From assembly GCF_022430545.2 (NCBI RefSeq), contig NZ_CP092488.2, positions 4,588,001 to 4,652,000 on the forward strand: 64,000 bases of DNA, written 5' to 3'. This document shows positions 47,921 through 57,360 of the stretch, piece after piece (position 1 is the first letter of the stretch; the number at the start of each line of letters is the position of its first letter). A program made the position numbers and the translations under genes. The notes beneath the pieces are model-generated. The model saw only the letters and a list, made by a program, of their open reading frames with translations. It was not told the DNA's origin and made no database searches. Source of the DNA: Mycobacterium paraterrae. GTDB lineage: Bacteria > Actinomycetota > Actinomycetes > Mycobacteriales > Mycobacteriaceae.

Positions 47921-50107
47921 ATGACTGATCGCGTGTCGGTGGGGAACCTGCGCGTCGCCCAAGTGCTGTACGACTTCGTCAACAACGAGGCTCTGCCGGG
48001 CACCGACATAGACCCCGACAGCTTCTGGGCCGGCGTGGACAAGGTCGTCACCGACCTGCAGCCGCAGAACCAGGACCTGCTGCAACGCCGCGATCAACTG
48101 CAGGCGCAGATCGACAAGTACCACCGCCAGCACGTCATCGAGCCGCTCGACCCCGAGGGCTATCGCGAGTTCCTCACCGAGATCGGTTACCTGCAGCCAG
48201 AACCCGCCGACTTCACCATCACCACCGCCGGTGTCGACGACGAGATCACCACGACCGCCGGTCCCCAGCTGGTGGTGCCCGTCCTCAATGCGCGCTTCGC
48301 GCTCAATGCGGCCAACGCCCGATGGGGCTCGCTGTACGACGCGCTCTACGGCACCGACGTGATCCCGGAAAGCGACGGCGCCGAGAAGGGCACTAGCTAC
48401 AACCGGGTCCGCGGCGACAAGGTGATCGCCTACGCCCGCGAATTCCTCGACAAGGCCGTGCCCCTGGCGTCGGGTTCCTGGTCGGACGCAACCGGGTTGA
48501 GCGTCGACGACGGCCACCTGAAGATCGCCACGGCCGACGGATCCGTCGAGCTGGCCGACCCGGAGAAGTTCCTCGGCTACACCGGTGAACTCGGCTCCCC
48601 CAGCTGGTCGGTGCTGCTGGTCAATCACGGCCTACACATCGAGATCTTGGTCGACCCGCAGTCGCCGGTCGGCAAGACCGACAACGCCGGCATCAAAGAC
48701 GTCGTGCTGGAGTCGGCGATCACCACGATCATGGACTTCGAGGACTCGGTCGCCGCCGTCGACGCCGACGACAAGGTGCTGGGTTACCGCAACTGGCTCG
48801 GCCTGAACCGGGGTGACCTATCCGAAGAGGTCACCAAGGACGGCAAGACCTTCAGTCGCGTGCTCAACCAGGACCGCACATACAAGACCCCCGACGGCGG
48901 CGAGCTCACGTTGCCCGGACGCAGCCTGCTGTTCGTCCGCAACGTCGGCCACCTGATGACCAACGATGCGATAGTCGACGCCGAGGGCAACGAGGTGTTC
49001 GAGGGCATCCAGGACGCGCTATTCACCGGACTGGCCGCAATCCACGGCCTCAAGACCGGTGACGCCAATGGACCGCTGACCAACAGCCGCACCGGCTCGG
49101 TCTACATCGTCAAGCCCAAGATGCACGGCCCCGACGAGGTCGCCTACACCTGCGAGCTCTTCAGCCGCGTCGAGGACGTCCTCGGTCTGCCGCAGGGCAC
49201 GCTCAAGGTCGGCATCATGGACGAAGAACGCCGCACCACCGTCAACCTCAAGGCGTGCATCAAGGCCGCCGCCGACCGGGTGGTGTTCATCAACACCGGC
49301 TTCCTCGACCGCACCGGCGACGAGATCCACACGTCTATGGAAGCGGGCCCGATGATCCGCAAGGGCGCGATGAAGACCACCACCTGGATCAAGGCCTACG
49401 AAGACAACAACGTCGACACCGGGCTCGCCGCCGGATTCAAGGGCAGGGCGCAAATCGGCAAGGGCATGTGGGCCATGACCGAGCTGATGGCCGACATGAT
49501 GGAGCAAAAGATCGGCCAGCCCAAGGCCGGTGCCACCACCGCGTGGGTGCCGTCACCGACGGCGGCCACCTTGCACGCGATGCACTACCACTACGTGGAC
49601 GTCGCCGCGGTGCAGGAAGAGCTCGAGGGCAAGAAGCGGGCCACGATCGACGAGTTGCTGACCGTGCCGCTGGCGAAGGAGCTGGCCTGGGCGCCCGAGG
49701 AGATCCGCGAGGAAGTCGACAACAACTGTCAGTCGATCCTCGGGTACGTGGTGCGCTGGATCGACGCGGGCGTGGGCTGCTCGAAGGTTCCGGACATCCA
49801 CGATGTCGCGTTGATGGAAGACCGTGCCACGCTTCGGATTTCCAGCCAGCTGCTGGCTAACTGGCTACGGCATGGCGTCATCACCGAAGAGGATGTGCGC
49901 GCTAGCCTGGAGCGGATGGCTCCGCTGGTGGACGAGCAGAATGCCGGTGATTCCGGTTACTTGCCGATGGCGCCCAACTTCGACGACAGCATCGCCTTCC
50001 TGGCCGCCCAGGAGCTGATTCTGCAGGGCGGTCAGCAGCCCAGCGGCTACACCGAGCCGATCCTGCATCGGCGGCGGCGCGAGTTCAAGGCACGCGCTCA
50101 TCAGTGA
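47921..50107 (+). CDS. glcB: malate synthase G
   Basis: A 728-residue malate synthase G that condenses glyoxylate and acetyl-CoA to malate in the glyoxylate shunt. N-terminal RVSVGNLRVAQVLYDFVNNEALPG, the TIM-barrel catalytic core (ITTIMDFEDSVAAVDADDK, MHGPDEVAYTCELFSRVEDVLGLP, IMDEERRTTVNLKACI, FLDRTGDEIHTSMEAGP) and the C-terminal plug (SCRVPDI-like GVGCSKVPDIHDVALMEDRATLRISSQ). GGAGGG precedes ATG 47921. Length is close to the 741 residues of M. tuberculosis GlcB. Confidence 0.97.
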   Translation: MTDRVSVGNLRVAQVLYDFVNNEALPGTDIDPDSFWAGVDKVVTDLQPQNQDLLQRRDQLQAQIDKYHRQHVIEPLDPEGYREFLTEIGYLQPEPADFTITTAGVDDEITTTAGPQLVVPVLNARFALNAANARWGSLYDALYGTDVIPESDGAEKGTSYNRVRGDKVIAYAREFLDKAVPLASGSWSDATGLSVDDGHLKIATADGSVELADPEKFLGYTGELGSPSWSVLLVNHGLHIEILVDPQSPVGKTDNAGIKDVVLESAITTIMDFEDSVAAVDADDKVLGYRNWLGLNRGDLSEEVTKDGKTFSRVLNQDRTYKTPDGGELTLPGRSLLFVRNVGHLMTNDAIVDAEGNEVFEGIQDALFTGLAAIHGLKTGDANGPLTNSRTGSVYIVKPKMHGPDEVAYTCELFSRVEDVLGLPQGTLKVGIMDEERRTTVNLKACIKAAADRVVFINTGFLDRTGDEIHTSMEAGPMIRKGAMKTTTWIKAYEDNNVDTGLAAGFKGRAQIGKGMWAMTELMADMMEQKIGQPKAGATTAWVPSPTAATLHAMHYHYVDVAAVQEELEGKKRATIDELLTVPLAKELAWAPEEIREEVDNNCQSILGYVVRWIDAGVGCSKVPDIHDVALMEDRATLRISSQLLANWLRHGVITEEDVRASLERMAPLVDEQNAGDSGYLPMAPNFDDSIAFLAAQELILQGGQQPSGYTEPILHRRRREFKARAHQ

Positions 50108-50182
50108 CGTCTGTTTGGGGAACTTTCACCGCTCCGATGGTTAGCGGCTGCAGACACCTCCGGCGCTCAGGAGAGGACCGGC

Positions 50183-52303
50183 ATGGGTAGGCACAGGGCT
50201 CCCGACGACGATGACGACGAACCGATCGAAGAGCCGTCAGACGAGCATCCCGCGCCGGAGCCTTTCGGAGATGTAGACGAACATCGCGAAGCGCCGGCCT
50301 TTCCGGACGACGAGCCGCCCTACCCGGGTTCGTTCTCGGCACCGCGTTACCCGACGAGTCCGCCTGAGGACTTCGGCGACGACGATCATTTTTTCGGCTT
50401 CGACGAGCCGGCCGACGAGCACCGCGACGAATTGACGCGACCCGTCTCGATCGAGCGCGACGTGCCGCCTGTCGACCCCGACCTGTCGGAGGAGTTCCCG
50501 GACTTTCCGCGCCGCGACGCAGAACCTGCGCCGCCGCCGTCGGGACCCCCGACCGGCGGGCACCGCGGCCTACCCGGCTTCAGTGGCGGCCACCGCACTG
50601 AAGGCGGTCGGCGCGGCGTCAGCATCGGCGTGATCGCCGCTTTGATCTCCGTCGTCGTCGTGGTGGGCGTCGTCATCCTGTGGCGCTTCTTTGGTGACGC
50701 GCTGTCGAACCGCTCGCACAGCGCGCGATGCGTCGGTGACAAGATTCCGGTCGCCGTGGTCGCCGACCCGTCGATCTCCGATCAGGTCCAACATCTGGCG
50801 GACCGGTTCAACGGCCAATCCGCACCTGTCGGCGACCACTGCGTCGCCATCGGTGTGACATCGGCCGGCTCGGACGCCGTTGTCGACGGCTTCATCGGCA
50901 AATGGCCTGGTGAACTCGGTCAACGCCCGGCGCTGTGGATTCCGGGCAGCTCGGTGTCCGCGGCGCGACTGACCGCCGCGGCGGGCAAAGAGACCGTCAG
51001 CGACAGTCGCTCGCTGGTGACGTCACCCGTCGTCCTCGCGGTGCGGCCGGAGCTCCAGAAAGCCTTGGGCGACCAGAATTGGGCCGCTCTTCCCGACCTG
51101 CAGACCAAACCGGATTCGATGGCCGGACTGAAGCTTCCGTCCTGGGGGTCGCTGCGGTTGGCGTTGCCGATCGGCGGCAACAGCGACGCGGCGTTCCTCG
51201 CCGGCGAGGCGGTGGCAGCCGGATCGGTCCCACCCGGTGCTCCACCAACCGATGGCAGCGGCGCCGTGCGCAGGTTGATCAGCGGGCAGCCCAAACTCGC
51301 CGACAACTCGCTCGGCGAGGCGCTGAACGCGCTCCTGAAGCCCGGTGACGCCGCCACGGCGCCGGTCCACGCGGTGGTCACCACCGAACAGCAGGTCTTC
51401 GCCTGCGGGCAGTCGCAGTCCGATGCCGGCGGCGTGCTGAAGGCATGGCAGCCGCCCGGGGCCGCCGCGGTTGCCGACTACCCCACCGTGCTGCTGAGTG
51501 GATCGTGGCTGTCGCAGGAGCAGGTCACCGCGGCCAGCGAATTCGCCCGTTTCATGCACAAGCCAGACCAGTTGGCCGAACTGGCCAAGGCAGGGTTCCG
51601 CGCCGAGGGGACCAAGACCCCGAAAAGTGACGTCACCAATTTCCCGGCGCTGCCCTCGACGCTGTCGATCGGTGACGACGCTACGCGCGCCGCGTTGGCC
51701 AACGCCGTCTCGGCGCCGGCGAGCGCTCCGGCGGCGATCATCATGCTCGAGCAGTCCATGACGACCGACGAAGGCGGCAAGACCCGGCTGGGCAACGTCG
51801 TGAGCGCACTCGAAGACCGGATCAAGGCGCTGGCTCCCAACGCCGTGATCGGCTTGTGGACGTTCGACGGCAAGGAAGGCCGGTCAGAAGTGCCGGCGGG
51901 ACCGCTCAGCGATCAGGTCGACGGTAAGCCGCGTACCGAGGAGCTGACAGCAGCGCTGGATCGACAGCACGCGTCGTCCGGCGGCGCGGTGTCTTTCACC
52001 ACGCTGCGGCTGATCTACCAGAATGCCCAAGCGAACTTCCATGCCGGACAGACGAATTCGATCCTGGTGATCACCGCTGGCCCGCACACCGATCAGAGTT
52101 TGGGTGGGCAGGGTTTGCAGGACTTCATCAAGCAGAGCGCAAACCCGGCCAAACCGGTGGCCGTCAACGTCATCGACTTTGGTTCCGACTCCGACCGGGA
52201 GACCTGGGAGGCCGTCGCGAAACTCTCCGGCGGGACCTATCAGAACCTTGCGACGTCCGCCTCACCCGACCTGGCCAGCGCGGTATCGAGCTTCCTGAGC
52301 TGA
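50183..52303 (+). CDS. membrane-anchored VWA-domain protein (Rv1836c-like)
   Basis: A 706-residue protein. Residues 1-145 are acidic, Pro-rich and probably disordered in the cytosol. One transmembrane helix (about 153-175, GVIAALISVVVVVGVVILWRFF) leads to an extracytoplasmic part: a solute-binding-like domain (about 185-500) and a C-terminal von Willebrand A domain (about 515-700). The MIDAS DxSxS is degenerate (MLEQSMTTD), but VITAGPHTD and NVIDFGSDSD suit the fold. ATG 50183 follows AGGAGAGG. Function is unknown; position after glcB is conserved. Confidence 0.83.
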   Translation: MGRHRAPDDDDDEPIEEPSDEHPAPEPFGDVDEHREAPAFPDDEPPYPGSFSAPRYPTSPPEDFGDDDHFFGFDEPADEHRDELTRPVSIERDVPPVDPDLSEEFPDFPRRDAEPAPPPSGPPTGGHRGLPGFSGGHRTEGGRRGVSIGVIAALISVVVVVGVVILWRFFGDALSNRSHSARCVGDKIPVAVVADPSISDQVQHLADRFNGQSAPVGDHCVAIGVTSAGSDAVVDGFIGKWPGELGQRPALWIPGSSVSAARLTAAAGKETVSDSRSLVTSPVVLAVRPELQKALGDQNWAALPDLQTKPDSMAGLKLPSWGSLRLALPIGGNSDAAFLAGEAVAAGSVPPGAPPTDGSGAVRRLISGQPKLADNSLGEALNALLKPGDAATAPVHAVVTTEQQVFACGQSQSDAGGVLKAWQPPGAAAVADYPTVLLSGSWLSQEQVTAASEFARFMHKPDQLAELAKAGFRAEGTKTPKSDVTNFPALPSTLSIGDDATRAALANAVSAPASAPAAIIMLEQSMTTDEGGKTRLGNVVSALEDRIKALAPNAVIGLWTFDGKEGRSEVPAGPLSDQVDGKPRTEELTAALDRQHASSGGAVSFTTLRLIYQNAQANFHAGQTNSILVITAGPHTDQSLGGQGLQDFIKQSANPAKPVAVNVIDFGSDSDRETWEAVAKLSGGTYQNLATSASPDLASAVSSFLS

Positions 52304-52631
52304 TCTGGCTCGCCGGCGCCGCAGAGCGGGCAGCCCCTCACGCCGCTCAGCGTGAACACAGACTGAATTCGAAGATGGCTCAAAGTCAGTGCCCTTTCTT
52401 CGAATAATGCTCAGTCATCGCCCACGAACTGGGTTGGCTATACCGGCCAAGAGCGCAAGCGCCCCAGCCTGTTTGCCGTCCCATCGATGGGGCGTCCGTC
52501 GAATACATCGGCCAATCGATAGACATTAGAAGATTGTCCAATTACTCAGACGCACCTCAGGTAAAGTTTCACGCTGTCCCGGCTATGTGATTGCCATCAC
52601 AGCGCAATGCTCGATCGAGGAGATGCCCGCC
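52304..52631. other. 328-base intergenic region
   Basis: No gene recognised. The right part (about 52500-52580) is AT-richer (ATAGACATTAGAAGATTG) and should carry the promoter of the Leu/Gly-repeat protein. M. tuberculosis has hydrolase genes (dhaA and others) in this interval; none are present here. Confidence 0.5.
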
Positions 52632-54227
52632 ATGCAACTCGCCCTGCGTCCTTATGCCACCGCCGGAGTTGCCCTCGTCGGCGCCAGCATCATCGTCGTA
52701 ACTCCCGTCGCGCCGCCGCTTCCCGAGATTCAGGCGCATTCGGTCAAACTGGTCGATGCCTGGACCGATCTCGTCTCCGACACCACAGCCAACCTGTCCA
52801 ACATCGCCGCCAATTCTGACCCGACCGCGATCGCCGGCGTATTCCAAGCGCTGCTGAGCAATCCGCTGGGCGTCATCCAGGCGCTGACCGATCTCACCCC
52901 CACGGTGACAACGGAGCTCGGCTCGCTGCCCGCGACAGTCAACATCGACTTGCCGCCCGGCCTGGAACTCGGCATCGCGCAGCTCGGCGCCTGGGCCACC
53001 ACTCTCGAATCCGTCAACGAGGTCATCGGCCAACTGTCCAGCAACCCCGCGGGCGCGTTCAACACGCTCCTGGAGGCGCCGGCCACCATCTTGAACGGAT
53101 TCCTCAACGGCGAAGACAACATCAGCCTGCTCGACGGCACGATCAACATCGCCGGCTTCAACGGCATCCTGGCGCCGCTGCAGGAAGTCAGCATCAGCCT
53201 CAACTTGGCCAACCTGCTGGACGCCCTGGGCGTGGGAGATCTCAGCCTCAGCAGCCTCGGCATCAATCTCACCGACCTGTTGAACCAGCTCGGTCTGGGC
53301 AACCTCGACCTCGGCGGCTTGTTCGATGCGCTTGGCATCGGCAACGACGGCTTGGGCAGCCTGCTTACCGACGCGACACTCAGTTCGCTGCTCGGCGACC
53401 TCGGCCTTAGCGGCTTGGGATTGGGCAGCTTCAGCCTGACTCAGATCCTGAGCGATCTTGGACTCAACGGCGCGACTCCGCTCAACGAACTGGGCTTGAG
53501 CACCGTGCTGGACGCATTCGGCCTCGACTCCCCGATCAATCTGAGCCTGAGCGGCCTGCTGACCGATCTGGGTTTTGGCAGCCTGGTCAACGAAGGCTTG
53601 GGCAGCCTGCTTGCGACGCTGCCGAGCGGGCTTCTCACCGGCGCGCTCTCCAGCCTCAACGGCGTGTTGGGCACCCTGCTGAACCCGCTGCTCAGCATCC
53701 CGGCCCTTGGCCCGTTGCTCAGTTCGGCCTTGACCGCTGCCGGCCTCAACCTCAACAGTCTGTTAGACGTCAGCAACCTCGAGACCGCGCTGAACGGCAT
53801 CACCATCGGTGATCTGCTGGGCGGCCAGGGGATTGACACGACCGTTAGCGGCCTGCTGGGCGACCTTGGTATCGACATCCCCGACAACCTGACCGTCGGC
53901 GGCATTCTGACCGACCTCGGGTTCGCTTCCGGCACAGCCGACCTGACCCTGTCCGGTCTGCTGACCGACCTGGGTATCGGTGACACGGGAATCGGCGACC
54001 TGCTCAACACGGTCAGTCTTAGCGATCTGCTCGGTGACCTCGGCCTGTCCGACCTCCCGCTGAACCTGAGCAACCTCGGCGACCTCACCGATTTGACCGT
54101 CGGTGGCCTGCTGGGCGACCTCGGCCTGGGCGACATCGCCACGATCAACATCGACGGGTTCGGCGGACTGGCTACCTTGCTGAGCGACGTGATCCCGCAA
54201 CAGATCCTGACCTCGCTGGGGATGTAA
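52632..54227 (+). CDS. secreted Leu/Gly-rich repeat protein
   Basis: A 531-residue protein with an N-terminal signal-like segment (LRPYATAGVALVGASIIVVTPVAPPLP). From about residue 185 to the end it is built of degenerate repeats of the type L-x-D/N-L-G-L-x-x, such as LLGDLGLSGLGLGSFSL and LSGLLTDLGIGDTGIGDLL. It is almost free of Lys, Arg, Cys and aromatics. Such low-complexity beta/solenoid-like proteins are mycobacteria-specific and presumably lie at the cell surface. It is not a PE or PPE protein. ATG 52632 has GAGGAG 10 bases upstream; ATG 52623 directly abuts that site. It is convergent with gcvP. Confidence 0.75.
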   Translation: MQLALRPYATAGVALVGASIIVVTPVAPPLPEIQAHSVKLVDAWTDLVSDTTANLSNIAANSDPTAIAGVFQALLSNPLGVIQALTDLTPTVTTELGSLPATVNIDLPPGLELGIAQLGAWATTLESVNEVIGQLSSNPAGAFNTLLEAPATILNGFLNGEDNISLLDGTINIAGFNGILAPLQEVSISLNLANLLDALGVGDLSLSSLGINLTDLLNQLGLGNLDLGGLFDALGIGNDGLGSLLTDATLSSLLGDLGLSGLGLGSFSLTQILSDLGLNGATPLNELGLSTVLDAFGLDSPINLSLSGLLTDLGFGSLVNEGLGSLLATLPSGLLTGALSSLNGVLGTLLNPLLSIPALGPLLSSALTAAGLNLNSLLDVSNLETALNGITIGDLLGGQGIDTTVSGLLGDLGIDIPDNLTVGGILTDLGFASGTADLTLSGLLTDLGIGDTGIGDLLNTVSLSDLLGDLGLSDLPLNLSNLGDLTDLTVGGLLGDLGLGDIATINIDGFGGLATLLSDVIPQQILTSLGM

Positions 54228-54230
54228 GCG

Positions 54231-57062
54231 CTAAGCGTAAGACTCCACCGGCGGGCACGAGCAGACCAGGTTGCGGTCGCCGTAGGCTCCGTCGATGCGG
54301 CGTACCGGCGGCCACACCTTGGGCCGGAAGCCCTTGCCGAGCGGGTACGCCGCGACCTCGCGGGTGTACGGGTGCTCCCACTTGTCCACCACCAGGCACT
54401 CGGCGGTGTGCGGCGCACCGCGCAGCGGGTTGTCGTCGACCGCCCACTCCCCTGAGCCGACGCGGTCGATCTCACCGCGGATGGCGATCATCGCGTCGCA
54501 GAACGCATCGACCTCGGCGAGGCTCTCGCTCTCGGTAGGTTCGACCATCAGCGTGCCGGCGACCGGGAAGCTCATGGTCGGGGCGTGAAAACCGTAGTCC
54601 GCCAGTCGCTTTGCGACATCGTCGACGGTCACTCCGGTTGACTTGGTGATCGGCCGCAGGTCCAGGATGCACTCGTGGGCCACCATGCCGTTCTCTCCGG
54701 TGTACAGCACCGGGTAGTACTCGTCGAGGCGGCGGGCGATGTAGTTGGCCGACGCGATCGCCGTCAGCGACGCCGCGCGCAGACCCGGCGCACCCATCAT
54801 GCGGATGTACGCCCAGCTGATCGGCAGGATCGATGCCGAGCCGTAGGGCGCCGACGACACCGGCGCGCCCGCAGGTAGTTCGGGGGCGTAGGGGTGCCCC
54901 GGTAGGAACGGCGCCAAGTGCGCACGCGCGGCGACCGGCCCGACGCCGGGCCCGCCACCGCCGTGCGGAATGCAGAACGTCTTGTGCAGATTCAGGTGGC
55001 TGACATCGCCGCCGAACTTGCCCGGCCGCGCCAGCCCGACCAACGCGTTGAGGTTGGCGCCGTCGATGTAGACCTGGCCGCCCGCGTCGTGCACGGCCGC
55101 GCAGATGTCGGCAATGTCTTGTTCATACACCCCGTGCGTCGACGGGTAAGTGATCATCAACGTGGACAGCCGCTCGGCGTGCTCGCTGACCTTGGCGCGC
55201 AGGTCATCGAGGTCCACGTCGCCGTTCGAACGACAGGCCACCACAACAACTTTCATGCCGGCCAGCGCAGCGGATGCCGCGTTGGTCCCATGGGCGCTGG
55301 ACGGGATCAGACAGATGTTTCGGGCGGCTTCGCCGCGGCTGGCGTGGTAGGCGTGGATCGCGAGCAGCCCGGCGTACTCGCCCTGCGATCCGGCGTTGGG
55401 CTGCAACGAGATTGCGTCATATCCGGTCAACTGCACCAACCAGTTCTCCAGGTCGGCAATGAGCCGGCGCAGGCCCCGGCTGTCGGACGCGGGCGCGAAC
55501 GGGTGCTGACGCGCGAATTCCGGCCAGGTGATCGACTCCATCTCGGCGGCGGCGTTCAGTTTCATCGTGCACGAGCCGAGCGGAATCATCGTGCGGTCCA
55601 AGGCAAGATCCTTGTCCGCCAGCGCGCGCAGATACCGCATCATCGATGTCTCGGTCCGGTAGTCGACGAACGCCGGGTGGGTCAGGAACTCCGATGTCCG
55701 GTTCGCGATCCCCGCGCAGACAGACTCGGCGGCCTGAACGCCGAAAGCATCCAGCACGGCCGCGACATGCGCCTCGGTGGTCACTTCGTCACACGTCACC
55801 GACACGTGGTCGGCGTCGACCCGCCACAGGTTGATGCCGTGGGCCTTGGCCGCCGCGACCACCTCGTCGGCGCGGCCCGGCACGTGACCCACGACCGTGT
55901 CAAAGTATTTGTCGTGCACCAAATCATCGCCCAGGCCAGCGGCGATCGCCTCGGCATGGCCGTGCACGCGTCGGGCGATGCCGCGCAGCCCGTCGGCGCC
56001 GTGGTAGCTCGCGTACATGGCGGCCATCACCGACAACAGCACCTGGGCGGTGCAGATGTTGCTGGTCGCCTTGTCGCGGCGGATGTGTTGCTCGCGCGTC
56101 TGCAGCGCCAGCCGGTACGCAGGCGAGCCGTCGGCGTCGACGGAGACACCGACGAGCCGGCCGGGTAGCTGGCGCGCGTGCTTTTCGTGCACCACCAGGT
56201 ATCCGGCGTGCGGGCCCCCGAATCCCATTGGCACACCGAAACGTTGGGTGTTGCCGAAAGCGACGTCGGCGCCGATCTCCCCCGGCGGCGTGATCAGCGT
56301 CAATGCCAACAGATCAGCGCCGACAGCGACGAGGGCTCCGCGGTCGTGAGCTTCGGAGACCAGGGCCGACCAGTCGGTGATCCGGCCGCTCGCGCCGGGC
56401 AGCTGCGCGATCACGCCGAAGAAATCACCGTCGGGCAGACCGTCCCGCAGATCCGCGGTGACGATTTCGATGCCCAGCGGCTCCGCGCGGGTGGCGAGGA
56501 TCGCGGCGGTCTGGGCGAACACGTCGACATCGACGGCCAGCTTGTTCGCCTTCCCTTTGACGGCCCGATGCATCAGGGTCATCGCCTCGGCGGCGGCGGT
56601 GCCCTCGTCGAGCATCGACGCATTGGCCACCTCGAGGCCCGTCAGGTCGGCGACCATGGTCTGGAAGTTCAGCAGCGCCTCGAGCCGCCCCTGACTGATC
56701 TCCGGCTGGTACGGCGTGTACGCCGTGTACCAGGCCGGGTTCTCCAGGATGTTTCGCAGCAGCACCGGCGGTGTGTAGGTGTCGTAGTAGCCCTGCCCGA
56801 TCATCGACACCGCGACGGTGTTCTGGTCGGCCAACTCCCGCAGCTCAGCCAGGGCCTCCGCCTCACTGGCAGCCGGCGGCAACTCATCCAGGCCGGGCGC
56901 GGCGCCGGATTCGGTCAGGGCATCAAGGATTCCGGGAGGTAAGGCGCGACGCGCGAGCTCGTCGAGTGAGTCGACCCCGATGACCTCGAGCATCGCCGCG
57001 ACGGCGGTGCTGTCCGGGCCGATGTGCCGGTCGGCGAAGAGCGGGTTGGTGTAGTCGGACAT
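54231..57062 (-). CDS. gcvB: glycine dehydrogenase (decarboxylating), P protein
   Basis: A 943-residue homodimer-type P protein of the glycine cleavage system. It decarboxylates glycine with PLP and passes the aminomethyl group to lipoyl-GcvH. It has two homologous halves. The PLP lysine is Lys694 in LNLHKTFCIPHGGGGPG, and the N-half has the matching FGGPHAGY. The start is FADRHIGPD. It is preceded by a tandem glycine riboswitch and by AGGAG. gcvH lies 3.3 kb away on the same strand; gcvT is not in the window. Also called gcvP. Confidence 0.97.
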   Translation of the reverse strand: MSDYTNPLFADRHIGPDSTAVAAMLEVIGVDSLDELARRALPPGILDALTESGAAPGLDELPPAASEAEALAELRELADQNTVAVSMIGQGYYDTYTPPVLLRNILENPAWYTAYTPYQPEISQGRLEALLNFQTMVADLTGLEVANASMLDEGTAAAEAMTLMHRAVKGKANKLAVDVDVFAQTAAILATRAEPLGIEIVTADLRDGLPDGDFFGVIAQLPGASGRITDWSALVSEAHDRGALVAVGADLLALTLITPPGEIGADVAFGNTQRFGVPMGFGGPHAGYLVVHEKHARQLPGRLVGVSVDADGSPAYRLALQTREQHIRRDKATSNICTAQVLLSVMAAMYASYHGADGLRGIARRVHGHAEAIAAGLGDDLVHDKYFDTVVGHVPGRADEVVAAAKAHGINLWRVDADHVSVTCDEVTTEAHVAAVLDAFGVQAAESVCAGIANRTSEFLTHPAFVDYRTETSMMRYLRALADKDLALDRTMIPLGSCTMKLNAAAEMESITWPEFARQHPFAPASDSRGLRRLIADLENWLVQLTGYDAISLQPNAGSQGEYAGLLAIHAYHASRGEAARNICLIPSSAHGTNAASAALAGMKVVVVACRSNGDVDLDDLRAKVSEHAERLSTLMITYPSTHGVYEQDIADICAAVHDAGGQVYIDGANLNALVGLARPGKFGGDVSHLNLHKTFCIPHGGGGPGVGPVAARAHLAPFLPGHPYAPELPAGAPVSSAPYGSASILPISWAYIRMMGAPGLRAASLTAIASANYIARRLDEYYPVLYTGENGMVAHECILDLRPITKSTGVTVDDVAKRLADYGFHAPTMSFPVAGTLMVEPTESESLAEVDAFCDAMIAIRGEIDRVGSGEWAVDDNPLRGAPHTAECLVVDKWEHPYTREVAAYPLGKGFRPKVWPPVRRIDGAYGDRNLVCSCPPVESYA

Positions 57063-57104
57063 GGCGGACTCCTGACGAAAGAGGCAGGTCCTCCCCCTCT
57101 GTCG

Positions 57105-57285
57105 TCTACCCGAACCGGGCGCCTGAGAGATTCGACATCAGATGTCTTTCCCCATGGGCGGGTGACTGCTCGCCACCGCTTTCCAGAGGCATCGGGGTCT
57201 GGCGCGGTCCGGGTGCCTGAGAGGTTGACGGAGAGGTATTGCTCCTTCGGCGTCCGTGGCTGGCCGCCACGAAACTCTCCCGCGC
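57105..57285 (-). ncRNA. tandem glycine riboswitch upstream of gcvP
   Basis: Read on the - strand, 57285 to 57105 shows two aptamers in series. The first has GCGGGAGAG, GCCGAAGGAGCAA and CTCTCAGGCA. The second has CTCTGGAAAGCGG, a variable stem with CCCATGGGGAAAG, and TCTCTCAGGCGCCCG. These are the hallmark paired glycine-aptamer sequences. About 42 bases separate the end from the gcvP ATG, with a purine-rich stretch that can pair with GGCAGGTCCTCC, suggesting control of translation start. Glycine should switch gcvP on. Confidence 0.9.
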
Positions 57286-57360
57286 AAGAACGATGCGTCG
57301 TCGAGTCTACCTACTCCGACGCCGCCGTCATGACCGGCAGCGCCGATAGGATGGGGGCAA

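Noticed and set aside
52632..54227. PE_PGRS or PPE protein
   Set aside because: No PE or PPE N-terminal domain and no GGAGG-type repeats; the N-terminus is a conventional export signal.
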